NCBI GenBank assembly: GCA_030831375.1
Contig: JAURLF010000114.1
Coordinates: 1-14,061, forward strand
DNA: 14,061 nt
DNA from: Gaiellales bacterium
Lineage (GTDB): Bacteria; Actinomycetota; Thermoleophilia; Gaiellales; F1-60-MAGs149
Direction: 5' to 3'
Position 1 is the first letter of the stretch. Every line of letters begins with the position of its first letter. Positions 7,701-14,061 of the stretch are shown piece by piece. The notes beneath the pieces are model-generated. The model had not been told where the DNA came from. It did not search any database and saw nothing but the letters and a program-made list of their open reading frames with translations. The position numbers and the translations under genes were made by a program.

Positions 7701-8183
7701 ACCGTCACGATCGGCGGGCTGATCGGCTCCGTCCGCCAGACGATGACGAAGAAGGGCGATCCGATGGCGTTCGTCCAGCTCGAGGACACCACGGCGGCCT
7801 GCGAGGTCGTCGTCTTCTCGAAGGCGCACGCGGCGGCGCGCGGCCTGCTCGAGCAGGACCGGATCGTGCTCGTCAAGGGCCGCGTCGACCAGCGCGGCGG
7901 CGGCGAGACGAAGCTGGTCGCGTTCGAGGTGATGGCGTTCGACGCCGTGCCCGTCGTCGGGATCGTGCGGATCGAGGTCGACGCGGCGACGGCGCCGGCC
8001 GACGCGATCGAGCGGCTGCGGCGGATCTGCGAGGAGTACCACGGCGACCACCCCGTCGTCGTCGACCTGCGCACCTCGGCGGGGCGCCGGCGCCTGCGGC
8101 TCGGACCCGGCTACCGGGTGCGGCCCGACCAGGCCCTGTTCGCGGAGATCCAGGCCTCCGTCGGCACCGTCACGATCGCCTGA
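4731..8183 (+). CDS. dnaE: DNA polymerase III subunit alpha, DnaE1 type with a metal-complete PHP domain
   Basis: Catalytic subunit of the replicative polymerase; 1150 residues is the usual DnaE length. The PHP domain (about 1-270) retains all nine metal ligands expected of active actinobacterial PHP exonucleases: His9, His11, Asp18, His43, Glu68, His100, Cys138, Asp206 and His208. The polymerase palm has GPGRGSAAGS (about 361-370), the catalytic Asp398 and Asp400 in PDIDIDF, and Asp563 in KMDFLGLRNL. A beta-clamp motif QTNLF lies at 916-920, the position and type of the E. coli internal clamp site. An OB domain spans about 985-1065, followed by a C-terminal domain. The GTG at 4731 puts the family N-terminus FVHLHCHSEYS at residues 5-15. 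It appears to be a single-gene transcript, divergent from argA. Confidence 0.97.
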   Translation: MPAGFVHLHCHSEYSILDGACRIGDLVDRAVELELPAVTVTDHGSMAGAVELYRTADRAGIRPIVGCEVYVVEDRRAKEPPGRRDWAHLTLLAEDLEGYHNLVRLVTLGYLEGYHYKPRVDLELLARHAKGVIALSGCLASRVNQAILNGDEAQARAELDLLVQIYGSDGVYVEIQDAGLDEHKTVNPVLLRLADEMGLPTVGTGDVHYLRAEDADPHEVLLCIQTGDVLANDKRFRFPNKEFFLKTPEEMRRAFEPYGRDLMSPTLEIAERCDLRLELGEIRLPRYDVPGGEDSFAYLTRLCEEGLVRRYGNADEALRARLRFELETIREMGFADYFLIVWDFVGFAKREGVGVGPGRGSAAGSLVAYCLEITDVDPIRYDLLFERFLNPGRKSMPDIDIDFSVHGRERVMNYVVEKYGRDRVAQIITFGKLAAKQATRDTGRVLGLPYGTVDRIAKGIPDGVKVGFDESLKPGQELRAMYDDPAPIGRTDDGREVTAKQLIDMARPLEGLVRQDSIHAAAVVIGDRPLVEYLPLQRKGAESELVTQYAMGDVEALGLLKMDFLGLRNLDVIDECVRLVEEVTGTRLDMAELPLDDEATYAMLRKGDATGVFQFESTGMRDALRQVKPTRFEDLVALVALYRPGPMANIPTYARRKNGQEAVAYADPRLEPILEATMGVYIYQEQAMQIAKDLGGFSPAEADDLRKAIGKKDAAKMESLKGPFLEGCRANGVDEKVARDLWDENERSAEYSFNKSHAACYALISYRTAYLKANHPAEYMAALISSVMDTKDKVPFYVQECDAMGLEVLPPDVNSSQRDFAVVEGRIRFGLSAVKNVGENAVRAIIDAREEGGPFSSVWDVAERVDAQHVSSRVLESLIRAGALDSTGDPRRGMLLVLDQAVQSGRKSQADRHAGQTNLFEGLEGDQGGLGSGSHPPVPEGEFDQKELLAGERETLGLFVSSHPLADIADQLRRKVDVPIRELENRREGETVTIGGLIGSVRQTMTKKGDPMAFVQLEDTTAACEVVVFSKAHAAARGLLEQDRIVLVKGRVDQRGGGETKLVAFEVMAFDAVPVVGIVRIEVDAATAPADAIERLRRICEEYHGDHPVVVDLRTSAGRRRLRLGPGYRVRPDQALFAEIQASVGTVTIA

Positions 8184-8201
8184 GCCGTCCGACGCGCGGG
8201 C

Positions 8202-8207
8202 TAGCGT
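8202..8207 (+). promoter_or_regulatory. Putative -10 element of scpA (TAGCGT)
   Basis: TAGCGT ends 7 bases before the ATG at 8215, within the 31-base gap after dnaE. It fits TANNNT and supports ATG 8215 as the scpA start rather than the in-frame GTG at 8206, which would overlap this element. No -35 match or Shine-Dalgarno site is visible. Confidence 0.5.
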
Positions 8208-8214
8208 GCGGGCC

Positions 8215-8979
8215 ATGGCGCCCTCGTCCGCCCTCGCGCTGGAGCTCGACCTGGAGCCGTTCGCCGGCCCGTTCGACCTCCTGCTCGCCCTCGTCCTGCG
8301 CGACGCGCTCGACCTCGGCGAGGTGCCCGTCGCCGACGTCTGCCTCGCCTACCTCGCGGACCTCGAGGCGGCGGGGGAGATGGACCTCGAGAGCGCCAGC
8401 GAGTTCCTCGTGCTGGTCGCCGCGCTCCTCGAGCTGAAGATCCGCCTGCTGCTCGCGCCCGACGAGGTCGACGACATGCCGGACGCGCAGGAGGCGGCCG
8501 AGGAGCTCGCCGCGCGGCTTGCCGAGTACGCGCGCGTGCAGGCCGCGGCGCGCTGGCTCGAGGAGCGCCTCGCCGCGACCGGCCCGCGCCTGTTCCGCGA
8601 CGGGCCGCCGGCCCTGCGCCCGCCGCGTCCCGTCCTCGACGACGCGGGCACGGGCGACCCGCAGGCCCTCGCCGGCGCGCTCGCCGACGTGATGGCCCGC
8701 AGCCGCGAGGAGGCCGAGCCGATCCACGTGCTGCGCCGCCGGCTGCCGCTCCTGCGCCTGCTCGACCACGTGCGCCGCGTCGTCTCGGAGCGCGGCAGCT
8801 GCAGCTTCGACGAGGCCGTGCGCGGCCTCGACCGCGGCGAACAGGCCGCGGCCTTCTGGGCCGTGCTCGACCTCGTCCGCGGCGGCGAGGTCGCCGTCAC
8901 CCAGTCCGAGCCCTTCGGGCCGATCCGCATGCGCGCCGCGCACGCCGCCCACGACCACGCCACCGGAGCCGCCGCATGA
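8215..8979 (+). CDS. scpA: Segregation and condensation protein A (kleisin)
   Basis: The kleisin subunit that bridges the two SMC heads in the bacterial condensin, needed for chromosome compaction and segregation; cytosolic and nucleoid-associated. At 254 residues it has a normal length. The N-terminal SMC-neck-binding region reads LDLEPFAGPFDLLLALV (10-26), followed by the conserved pattern of helices through EMDLESASEFLVLVAALLELKIRLLL (about 56-81). The middle is acidic and helical, and the C-terminal winged-helix region contains the run from VLRRRLPLLRLLDHV to FWAVLDLVR. I place the start at ATG 8215, 7 bases after TAGCGT, rather than at GTG 8206. Its stop overlaps the scpB start by four bases (ATGA), the usual coupled arrangement for this complex. 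The smc gene is not in the window. Confidence 0.94.
   Translation: MAPSSALALELDLEPFAGPFDLLLALVLRDALDLGEVPVADVCLAYLADLEAAGEMDLESASEFLVLVAALLELKIRLLLAPDEVDDMPDAQEAAEELAARLAEYARVQAAARWLEERLAATGPRLFRDGPPALRPPRPVLDDAGTGDPQALAGALADVMARSREEAEPIHVLRRRLPLLRLLDHVRRVVSERGSCSFDEAVRGLDRGEQAAAFWAVLDLVRGGEVAVTQSEPFGPIRMRAAHAAHDHATGAAA
8965..8968 (+). promoter_or_regulatory. Shine-Dalgarno site of scpB (GGAG)
   Basis: GGAG ends 7 bases before the scpB ATG at 8976, inside the end of scpA. It supports internal initiation on the scpAB mRNA and contrasts with the leaderless-looking head gene scpA. Confidence 0.6.
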
Positions 8980-9593
8980 CCGACCAGGACGCCCGCGTCG
9001 TCGAGGCGCTGCTGTTCCTCGCCTCCGAGCCGCTCGACGAGCGGGCCCTCGCCGACGCCGCCGGCATCGGCGAGGCCGACGTGGAGGAGGCGATCGAGGT
9101 CCTGCTCGAGCGCCACGCCCCCGGCGCCTCCGGCGTCGTGCTCGAGCGCGTCGCGTCCGGCTGGGCGCTGCGCGCCGCCGACGAGGCCGCGCTCGCCTGC
9201 GCGCGCCTGCTCGACCGGCTCGCGCAGCGGCCGCTCAGCAAGGCCGCGCTCGAGACGCTCGCCGTCGTCGCCTACGCGGGGCCGGTCAGCCGCCCGGAGA
9301 TCGCGCGCATCCGCGGTGTCGCCGCCGACAACCCCGTGCAGAGTCTGCTGGAGCGGGGCCTGATCGAGGAGGCGGGCCGCTCCGACCGGCCCGGCCAGCC
9401 GCTCCTCTACCGCACCACGACCCGCTTCGAGCGCGTCTTCGCGCTCGAGGAGGGCCGCCACTCGCTGCCGCCGATCGACGAGCTCGGCGAGGACCTGCCG
9501 GGCCCCGACGAGGTGCGCAGCCGGCTGGTGGCGATGGCGGCCGAGCAGGCCGTCTCGATCGAGGAGCCCGGGCCCGCCGCCGAGTCCGCGTAG
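8976..9593 (+). CDS. scpB: Segregation and condensation protein B
   Basis: The ScpB subunit binds the ScpA kleisin as a dimer in the SMC complex. The protein has 205 residues. The first winged-helix domain begins VVEALLFLASEPLDERALADAAG (8-30). The second contains the hallmark RPLSKAALETLAVVAYAGPVSRPEIARIRGV (about 87-117), then the LLERGLIEEAGRSDRPGQPLLYRTT wing. The acidic, proline-containing C-terminal tail after about residue 165 is probably disordered. The start is fixed by the ATGA overlap with scpA and a GGAG 7 bases upstream. Its TAG stop at 9591-9593 is also the first half of the likely rluB -10 element. Confidence 0.95.
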   Translation: MTDQDARVVEALLFLASEPLDERALADAAGIGEADVEEAIEVLLERHAPGASGVVLERVASGWALRAADEAALACARLLDRLAQRPLSKAALETLAVVAYAGPVSRPEIARIRGVAADNPVQSLLERGLIEEAGRSDRPGQPLLYRTTTRFERVFALEEGRHSLPPIDELGEDLPGPDEVRSRLVAMAAEQAVSIEEPGPAAESA

Positions 9594-9596
9594 GAT
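9591..9596 (+). promoter_or_regulatory. Putative -10 element of rluB (TAGGAT), overlapping the scpB stop codon
   Basis: TAGGAT ends 9 bases before the rluB ATG at 9606. Its TAG is the scpB stop codon, so the same bases seem to serve both translation termination and promoter recognition. The hexamer and the spacing are the same as at dnaE. Confidence 0.5.
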
Positions 9597-9605
9597 CGGG
9601 TCCCG

Positions 9606-10328
9606 ATGGACGGCCCCGTCCGCCTCAACCGCTACCTCGCGCAGGCCGGTGTCGCCTCGCGGCGCGCCGCCGACCGCCTGATCGCCGAGGGGCGCGTGAC
9701 CGTCGACGGGCAGGTCGCCGAGCCCGGCACGCAGGTCGGCGCGGGCGCCGACGTCCGCGTCGACGGCGCGCCCGTGGCGCCCGAGCAGGTCGTGCACCTC
9801 CTCATGAACAAGCCGCCCGGCTACGTGACGACGGCGCGCGACCCGCAGGGCCGGCCGACCGTCCTCGACCTCGTCGACCGGCCCGAGCGCGTCGTGCCCG
9901 TCGGCCGCCTCGACCGCGACACGTCGGGCCTTCTGATCCTCACCAACGACGGCGGGCTCGCGCAGCTCCTCGCGCACCCGTCGCACGGCGTGCCGAAGAC
10001 GTACCGCGCGCTCGTGCGCGGCCTGCCCGGTCCCGCGGCCGTGCGCCGCCTCGAGCGCGGCGTCGAGCTCGACGACGGGCGCACCGCCCCCGCCGCGGCG
10101 CGCGTCCTGCGCACCCGCTCGGGCGGCGCCGAGCTCGAGCTGGTGCTGAAGGAGGGGCGCAACCGCCAGGTGCGGCGCATGTGCGCCGCCGTCGGGCACC
10201 CCGTGCTCGAGCTCGAGCGGATCGCGTACGGGCCGCTCCGGCTTGGCCGGCTCGCCGTCGGCGGCGTGCGCGAGCTGAGCGCGCGCGAGGTCGCGGCGCT
10301 GCGGGCCGCGGCAAGCGGAGGGCGCTAG
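9606..10328 (+). CDS. rluB: RluB/RsuA-family rRNA pseudouridine synthase
   Basis: Isomerises a specific uridine in ribosomal RNA to pseudouridine, most likely in 23S rRNA. The 240 residues comprise an N-terminal S4 RNA-binding domain (about 4-60, VRLNRYLAQAGVASRRAADR onward) and a catalytic domain (about 62-236). The catalytic Asp103 lies in GRLDRDTSGLL (100-110), preceded by the MNKPPGYVTT strand at 67-76. The C-terminal EGRNRQVRRMCAAVGHPV and the R..YGPLRLG element are typical of the RsuA/RluB/RluE/RluF branch. RluB is preferred over RsuA on length and on the frequent location next to scpB in Gram-positive genomes, but the exact target uridine cannot be read from the sequence. It starts 12 bases after scpB with its own -10 element, so it is probably also reached by scpAB read-through. 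Confidence 0.9.
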   Translation: MDGPVRLNRYLAQAGVASRRAADRLIAEGRVTVDGQVAEPGTQVGAGADVRVDGAPVAPEQVVHLLMNKPPGYVTTARDPQGRPTVLDLVDRPERVVPVGRLDRDTSGLLILTNDGGLAQLLAHPSHGVPKTYRALVRGLPGPAAVRRLERGVELDDGRTAPAAARVLRTRSGGAELELVLKEGRNRQVRRMCAAVGHPVLELERIAYGPLRLGRLAVGGVRELSAREVAALRAAASGGR

Positions 10329-10340
10329 CCCGAACGGCGG

Positions 10341-10346
10341 TATGCT
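10341..10346 (+). promoter_or_regulatory. Putative -10 element of aroF (TATGCT)
   Basis: TATGCT ends 8 bases before the ATG at 10355, in the 26-base gap after rluB. It is the closest of the six to a canonical -10 hexamer. It supports ATG 10355 as the aroF start and a leaderless transcript for the aro operon. No -35 hexamer or Shine-Dalgarno site is visible. Confidence 0.55.
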
Positions 10347-10354
10347 TCGCGGCC

Positions 10355-11410
<1,056 letters not shown>

Positions 11411-11416
11411 GCCGCC

Positions 11417-12514
11417 GTGAAGGTCGCGATCGCCGGCCTCGGGCTGATGGGCGGCAGCCTCGGCATGGCGCTGCGCGCCGCCGGCCACGACGTCACGGGC
11501 TTCGACGCGGACCCCGCGGAGGCGGCGCTCGCCGTCGAGCGCGGCTGCGCCGACCGCGCCGCGGACACGCTCGCCGCGGCCTGTGCGGACGCCGAGCTGG
11601 TGGTGGTGGCGACGCCGGTCTCGCAGATCGCGGGCGTGATCGCCGAGGCGCTCGCCGCCAGCCCGACGGCCACCGTCACCGACATCGGCTCGACGAAGGG
11701 GCAGGTGATGGCCGCGGTGCCCGCGGCGGGCCGCGCGCGCGTCGTCGGCGGGCACCCGATCTGCGGCTCGGAGGCGCACGGCGCCGCCGCGGCGCGGGCC
11801 GAGCTCTACGCCGGCGCGACCTGGTTTCTGACGCCGACCCTCGAGACGGAGCCGGAGCGGCTCGCGCAGGTGCACGCCCTCGTCGTCGCCGTCGGGGCGC
11901 GCCCCGTGGTCGTCGACGCGGACGCCCACGACCGCATCGTCGCCGTGACCAGTCACGTGCCGCACGTGCTCGCCAACGTGCTCGCCCTGCAGGTCGCGGA
12001 GGGCGAGGTCGACGGGCACCGCCCGCTCGACTCGACGGGCGGCTCGTTCCGCGACATGACGCGCGTGGCGGGCGCCAACCCGGCGATCTGGATCGACATC
12101 CTGCTCGACAACCGCGCCGCCGTGCTGGCCGCGATCGAGGACGCGCGCGGGCGCCTCGGGGAGGTCGCGGACGCGCTTGCGGCGGGCGACGCCGACTACC
12201 TCGAACGCTGGATCGGCGGCGCCCGCGAGGCGCGCCGCGAGACCCTCGCGCGCGCCCACCGCACGACCCCCGCCGAGCTCGTCGACCTGATCGCGACCGT
12301 CCCGGACCGGCCGGGCGCGATCTCCGCGATCGCGCTCGCCCTGTCGCGCAGCGGCATCAACATCGAGGAGTTCGCGCTCAGCCACATCTCGCCCGAGTCG
12401 GGCGGCGAGATCCGCATCGTCGTGGCCGGCGACGAGCAGGCCGACCGCGCCGTCGAGGTGCTGCGCGCCGAGGGCTGCGCGGCCTTCCGGGCCGAGCCGG
12501 GCGGCGCCGCGTGA
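11417..12514 (+). CDS. tyrA: Prephenate dehydrogenase with C-terminal ACT domain
   Basis: Oxidative decarboxylation of prephenate to 4-hydroxyphenylpyruvate on the tyrosine branch. The Rossmann domain opens with GLGLMGGSLG (7-16); Asp30 in GFDAD at the end of the second strand suggests NAD rather than NADP. The active-site region has GGHPICGSEAHG (111-122, His113) and SHVPHVLANVLA (179-190, His180), matching the conserved histidines of the TyrA family. The helical dimerisation domain carries DSTGGSFRDMTRVA. An ACT domain occupies about 286-355 (ELVDLIATVPDRPGAISAIA onward), the usual site of tyrosine inhibition. No chorismate mutase domain is fused. GTG 11417 starts 6 bases after aroF with no Shine-Dalgarno site; the stop overlaps aroA (GTGA). 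Arogenate as the substrate cannot be excluded. Confidence 0.94.
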   Translation: MKVAIAGLGLMGGSLGMALRAAGHDVTGFDADPAEAALAVERGCADRAADTLAAACADAELVVVATPVSQIAGVIAEALAASPTATVTDIGSTKGQVMAAVPAAGRARVVGGHPICGSEAHGAAAARAELYAGATWFLTPTLETEPERLAQVHALVVAVGARPVVVDADAHDRIVAVTSHVPHVLANVLALQVAEGEVDGHRPLDSTGGSFRDMTRVAGANPAIWIDILLDNRAAVLAAIEDARGRLGEVADALAAGDADYLERWIGGAREARRETLARAHRTTPAELVDLIATVPDRPGAISAIALALSRSGINIEEFALSHISPESGGEIRIVVAGDEQADRAVEVLRAEGCAAFRAEPGGAA

Positions 12515-13818
12515 GCGCGCCCTGGCACGTCGCCCCGTCGGGCCCGCTGGTCGGCGAGCTGGCCGTCAACGGCGACAAGTCCGTCAGCCACCGCGCGCTC
12601 CTGATCGGCGCCCTCACGGACGGCCCGGTCGACGTCGAGGGCTGGGGCGACTCGGCCGACACGCGCGCCACGCTCGAGGCGGTGCGCGCGCTCGGGGTGC
12701 GCGTCGACGACCACGGCCACGGCCGGCTGACCGTGCACGGCGTCGGGATGCGCGGCCTCAAGCCGCCGGTCGGCGCGATCGACGTGCGCAACGCCGGCAC
12801 CCTGATGCGCCTCTTGACCGGCATCTGCGCGATGCAGCCCGCGGGCGTGTTCACGCTCGACGGCGACGACTCGATCCGCACGCGCCCGATGGAGCGCGTG
12901 GCCGCGCCCCTGCGCGCGATGGGCGCCGAGATCGAGACGACCGACGGCACGCCCCCTGTGACCGTGCGCGCCGGGGCGCCGCTGGCCGGGATCGAGCACG
13001 AGCTGCCCGTCGCCTCCGCGCAGGTCAAGTCGGCGATCCTGCTCGCCGGCCTCGGTGCCGACGGCCCCACCACCGTGGTGGAGCCGCAGCCGACGCGCGA
13101 CCACACCGAGCGCATGCTGCGCGCCGCCGGCGCGCGCGTGACCACGACGGGCGCCCGCGTCCGCATCGAGCCCGCCGAGCGCCTGCGGCTCGAGCGGATC
13201 GAGGTGCCGGGCGACATCTCGTCCGCCGCGTTCCTGATCGTCGCCGCCACGCTGATCCCGGAGTCGCGCATCTTCCTGCGCGGCATCGGCATGGGCGCGG
13301 GTCGCACGGGCCTCCTCGACGTGCTCGAGCGGATGGGCGGGCGCGTCGCCGTGTTCAACCGCCGCACCACCGACGCGGGCGAGCCCGTCGCCGATCTCGA
13401 GGTCGCGCACGCCGACCTGACCGCCTCGTCGATCCGGCCGCAGGAGGTGCCGTCGCTCGTCGACGAGCTGCCGATCCTGGCGCTCGCCGCCTGCTGCGCG
13501 CGCGGCAAGACGCGCGTCCGCGGCGCCGGCGAGCTGCGCGTGAAGGAGTCGGATCGCCTGCGGAGCGTGCGCGACGCGCTCTGGCGCGTCGGCGGCCACA
13601 TCGAGGTCGAGGACGACGGCTGGTTCATCCGCGGCGTGCCCGCGCGGCTGCGCGGCGGCGAGGTCGACCCGCACGGCGACCACCGCATCGCGATGCTCGG
13701 CGCCATCGCGGGCCTCTACTCGGAGGGGGGCGTCACGATCGCGGACCCCGCCGCGATCGACGTCTCGTTCCCCGGCTTCCGGGCGCTCGTCGAGGCCGCC
13801 ACGGCGGTGCGCCGGTGA
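12511..13818 (+). CDS. aroA: 3-phosphoshikimate 1-carboxyvinyltransferase (EPSP synthase)
   Basis: Sixth shikimate-pathway step: transfers the enolpyruvyl group of PEP to shikimate 3-phosphate. The 435 residues are full length and cover both six-fold pseudo-symmetric domains. Substrate-binding residues visible are Lys23, Ser24 and Arg28 (NGDKSVSHRALL), NAGTLMR at 94-100, Arg123 in SIRTRPM, Ser169 and Gln171 in VASAQVKSA, the catalytic Asp318 (VDELPILALA) and Glu346 (RVKESDRL), then HGDHRIAM near the end. Gly96 is retained, as in glyphosate-sensitive enzymes, while the residue equivalent to E. coli Pro101 is Leu, as is common outside the E. coli-like class. GTG 12511 overlaps the tyrA stop by four bases, and its own stop overlaps cmk the same way, so translation is probably coupled along the operon. 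Confidence 0.97.
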   Translation: MSAPWHVAPSGPLVGELAVNGDKSVSHRALLIGALTDGPVDVEGWGDSADTRATLEAVRALGVRVDDHGHGRLTVHGVGMRGLKPPVGAIDVRNAGTLMRLLTGICAMQPAGVFTLDGDDSIRTRPMERVAAPLRAMGAEIETTDGTPPVTVRAGAPLAGIEHELPVASAQVKSAILLAGLGADGPTTVVEPQPTRDHTERMLRAAGARVTTTGARVRIEPAERLRLERIEVPGDISSAAFLIVAATLIPESRIFLRGIGMGAGRTGLLDVLERMGGRVAVFNRRTTDAGEPVADLEVAHADLTASSIRPQEVPSLVDELPILALAACCARGKTRVRGAGELRVKESDRLRSVRDALWRVGGHIEVEDDGWFIRGVPARLRGGEVDPHGDHRIAMLGAIAGLYSEGGVTIADPAAIDVSFPGFRALVEAATAVRR

Positions 13819-14061
13819 TCGTCACCATCGACGGGCCGGCCGGCGCCGGCAAGTCCACCGTCGCGCGCGTGCTCGCCGCGCGGCTCGGCTACCGCTACCT
13901 CGATACGGGCGCGATGTACCGCGCCGTCACCCTCGTCGTGCTCGAGACCGGCGGCGACCCCGTCGACGTGGCGCGGGGCGGGGCGTGGACGGCGCGCCTC
14001 GACGACCCGGCGATCCGCTCGGACGCGGTCGACGAGGCGGTCTCGGGCGTCTCCGCCCGGC
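13815..14061 (+). CDS. cmk: Cytidylate kinase (CMP/dCMP kinase), 3'-truncated
   Basis: Phosphorylates CMP and dCMP using ATP in nucleotide salvage. The first 82 codons are present and the gene runs off the right edge. The N-terminus is diagnostic: MIVTIDGPAGAGKSTVARVL, with the Walker A loop GPAGAGKST at 7-15, then YRYLDTGAMYRAVT, the CMP-binding element specific to this family. GTG 13815 shares bases with the aroA stop (GTGA), so expression should be coupled to the aro operon. aroA followed by cmk is a common bacterial gene order. No in-frame stop or deviation is seen in the visible part. Confidence 0.96.
   Translation, partial: MIVTIDGPAGAGKSTVARVLAARLGYRYLDTGAMYRAVTLVVLETGGDPVDVARGGAWTARLDDPAIRSDAVDEAVSGVSAR

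Noticed and set aside
10181..10354. N-terminal extension of the DAHP synthase reading inside rluB
   Set aside because: The translation is a low-complexity Arg/Ala run typical of an off-frame read in GC-rich DNA, and ATG 10355 has a well-placed -10 element and begins the family domain.

Overview
The window is a dense, very GC-rich chromosomal segment (about three-quarters G+C by eye) of core housekeeping genes from a high-GC Gram-positive bacterium. The gene order rseP-ispG, the short ArgA-type N-acetylglutamate synthase, the DnaE with a complete PHP metal site and the GTG starts all point to Actinomycetota. A deep-branching class such as Thermoleophilia is my guess, but the sequence alone does not settle it. 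There are 13 protein genes, the first and last cut by the window edges. I see no RNA genes, mobile elements, CRISPR arrays or long repeats, and no stretch over 100 bases without a gene.

Layout: (1) 2-850, the C-terminal part of a site-2 protease (RseP/Rip1). (2) 872-3725, ispG (MEP isoprenoid pathway), a 60-residue predicted membrane protein and an M2 (ACE-like) zinc peptidase, joined by 1- and 4-base overlaps. (3) 3742-4657 on the minus strand, argA followed by an AHSA1/SRPBCC-domain protein. (4) 4731-8183, dnaE, divergent from argA across a 73-base gap. (5) 8215-9593, scpA-scpB (kleisin and winged-helix subunits of the SMC condensin). (6) 9606-10328, an RluB-type pseudouridine synthase. (7) 10355-14061 and beyond, aroF-tyrA-aroA-cmk, an aromatic amino acid operon running into cytidylate kinase. 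It carries two likely feedback modules: a ferredoxin-like domain on the DAHP synthase and an ACT domain on TyrA.

The most striking non-gene signal is a repeated promoter layout. Each of the six genes preceded by a gap of 12 bases or more (ispG, argA, dnaE, scpA, rluB, aroF) has a TANNNT -10-like hexamer ending 7-9 bases before its start codon. None of the seven starts that overlap, or lie within 6 bases of, the upstream gene has one. This is the layout expected if transcription starts at or next to the start codon, giving leaderless mRNAs. The motif also supports the start choices for argA, scpA and aroF.

I did not find a novel defence, mobile or biosynthetic system; this is mostly ordinary core genome. 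The parts most worth a second look are the leaderless-promoter pattern, the ACE-like peptidase and small membrane protein coupled to ispG, and the metal-complete PHP domain of DnaE.
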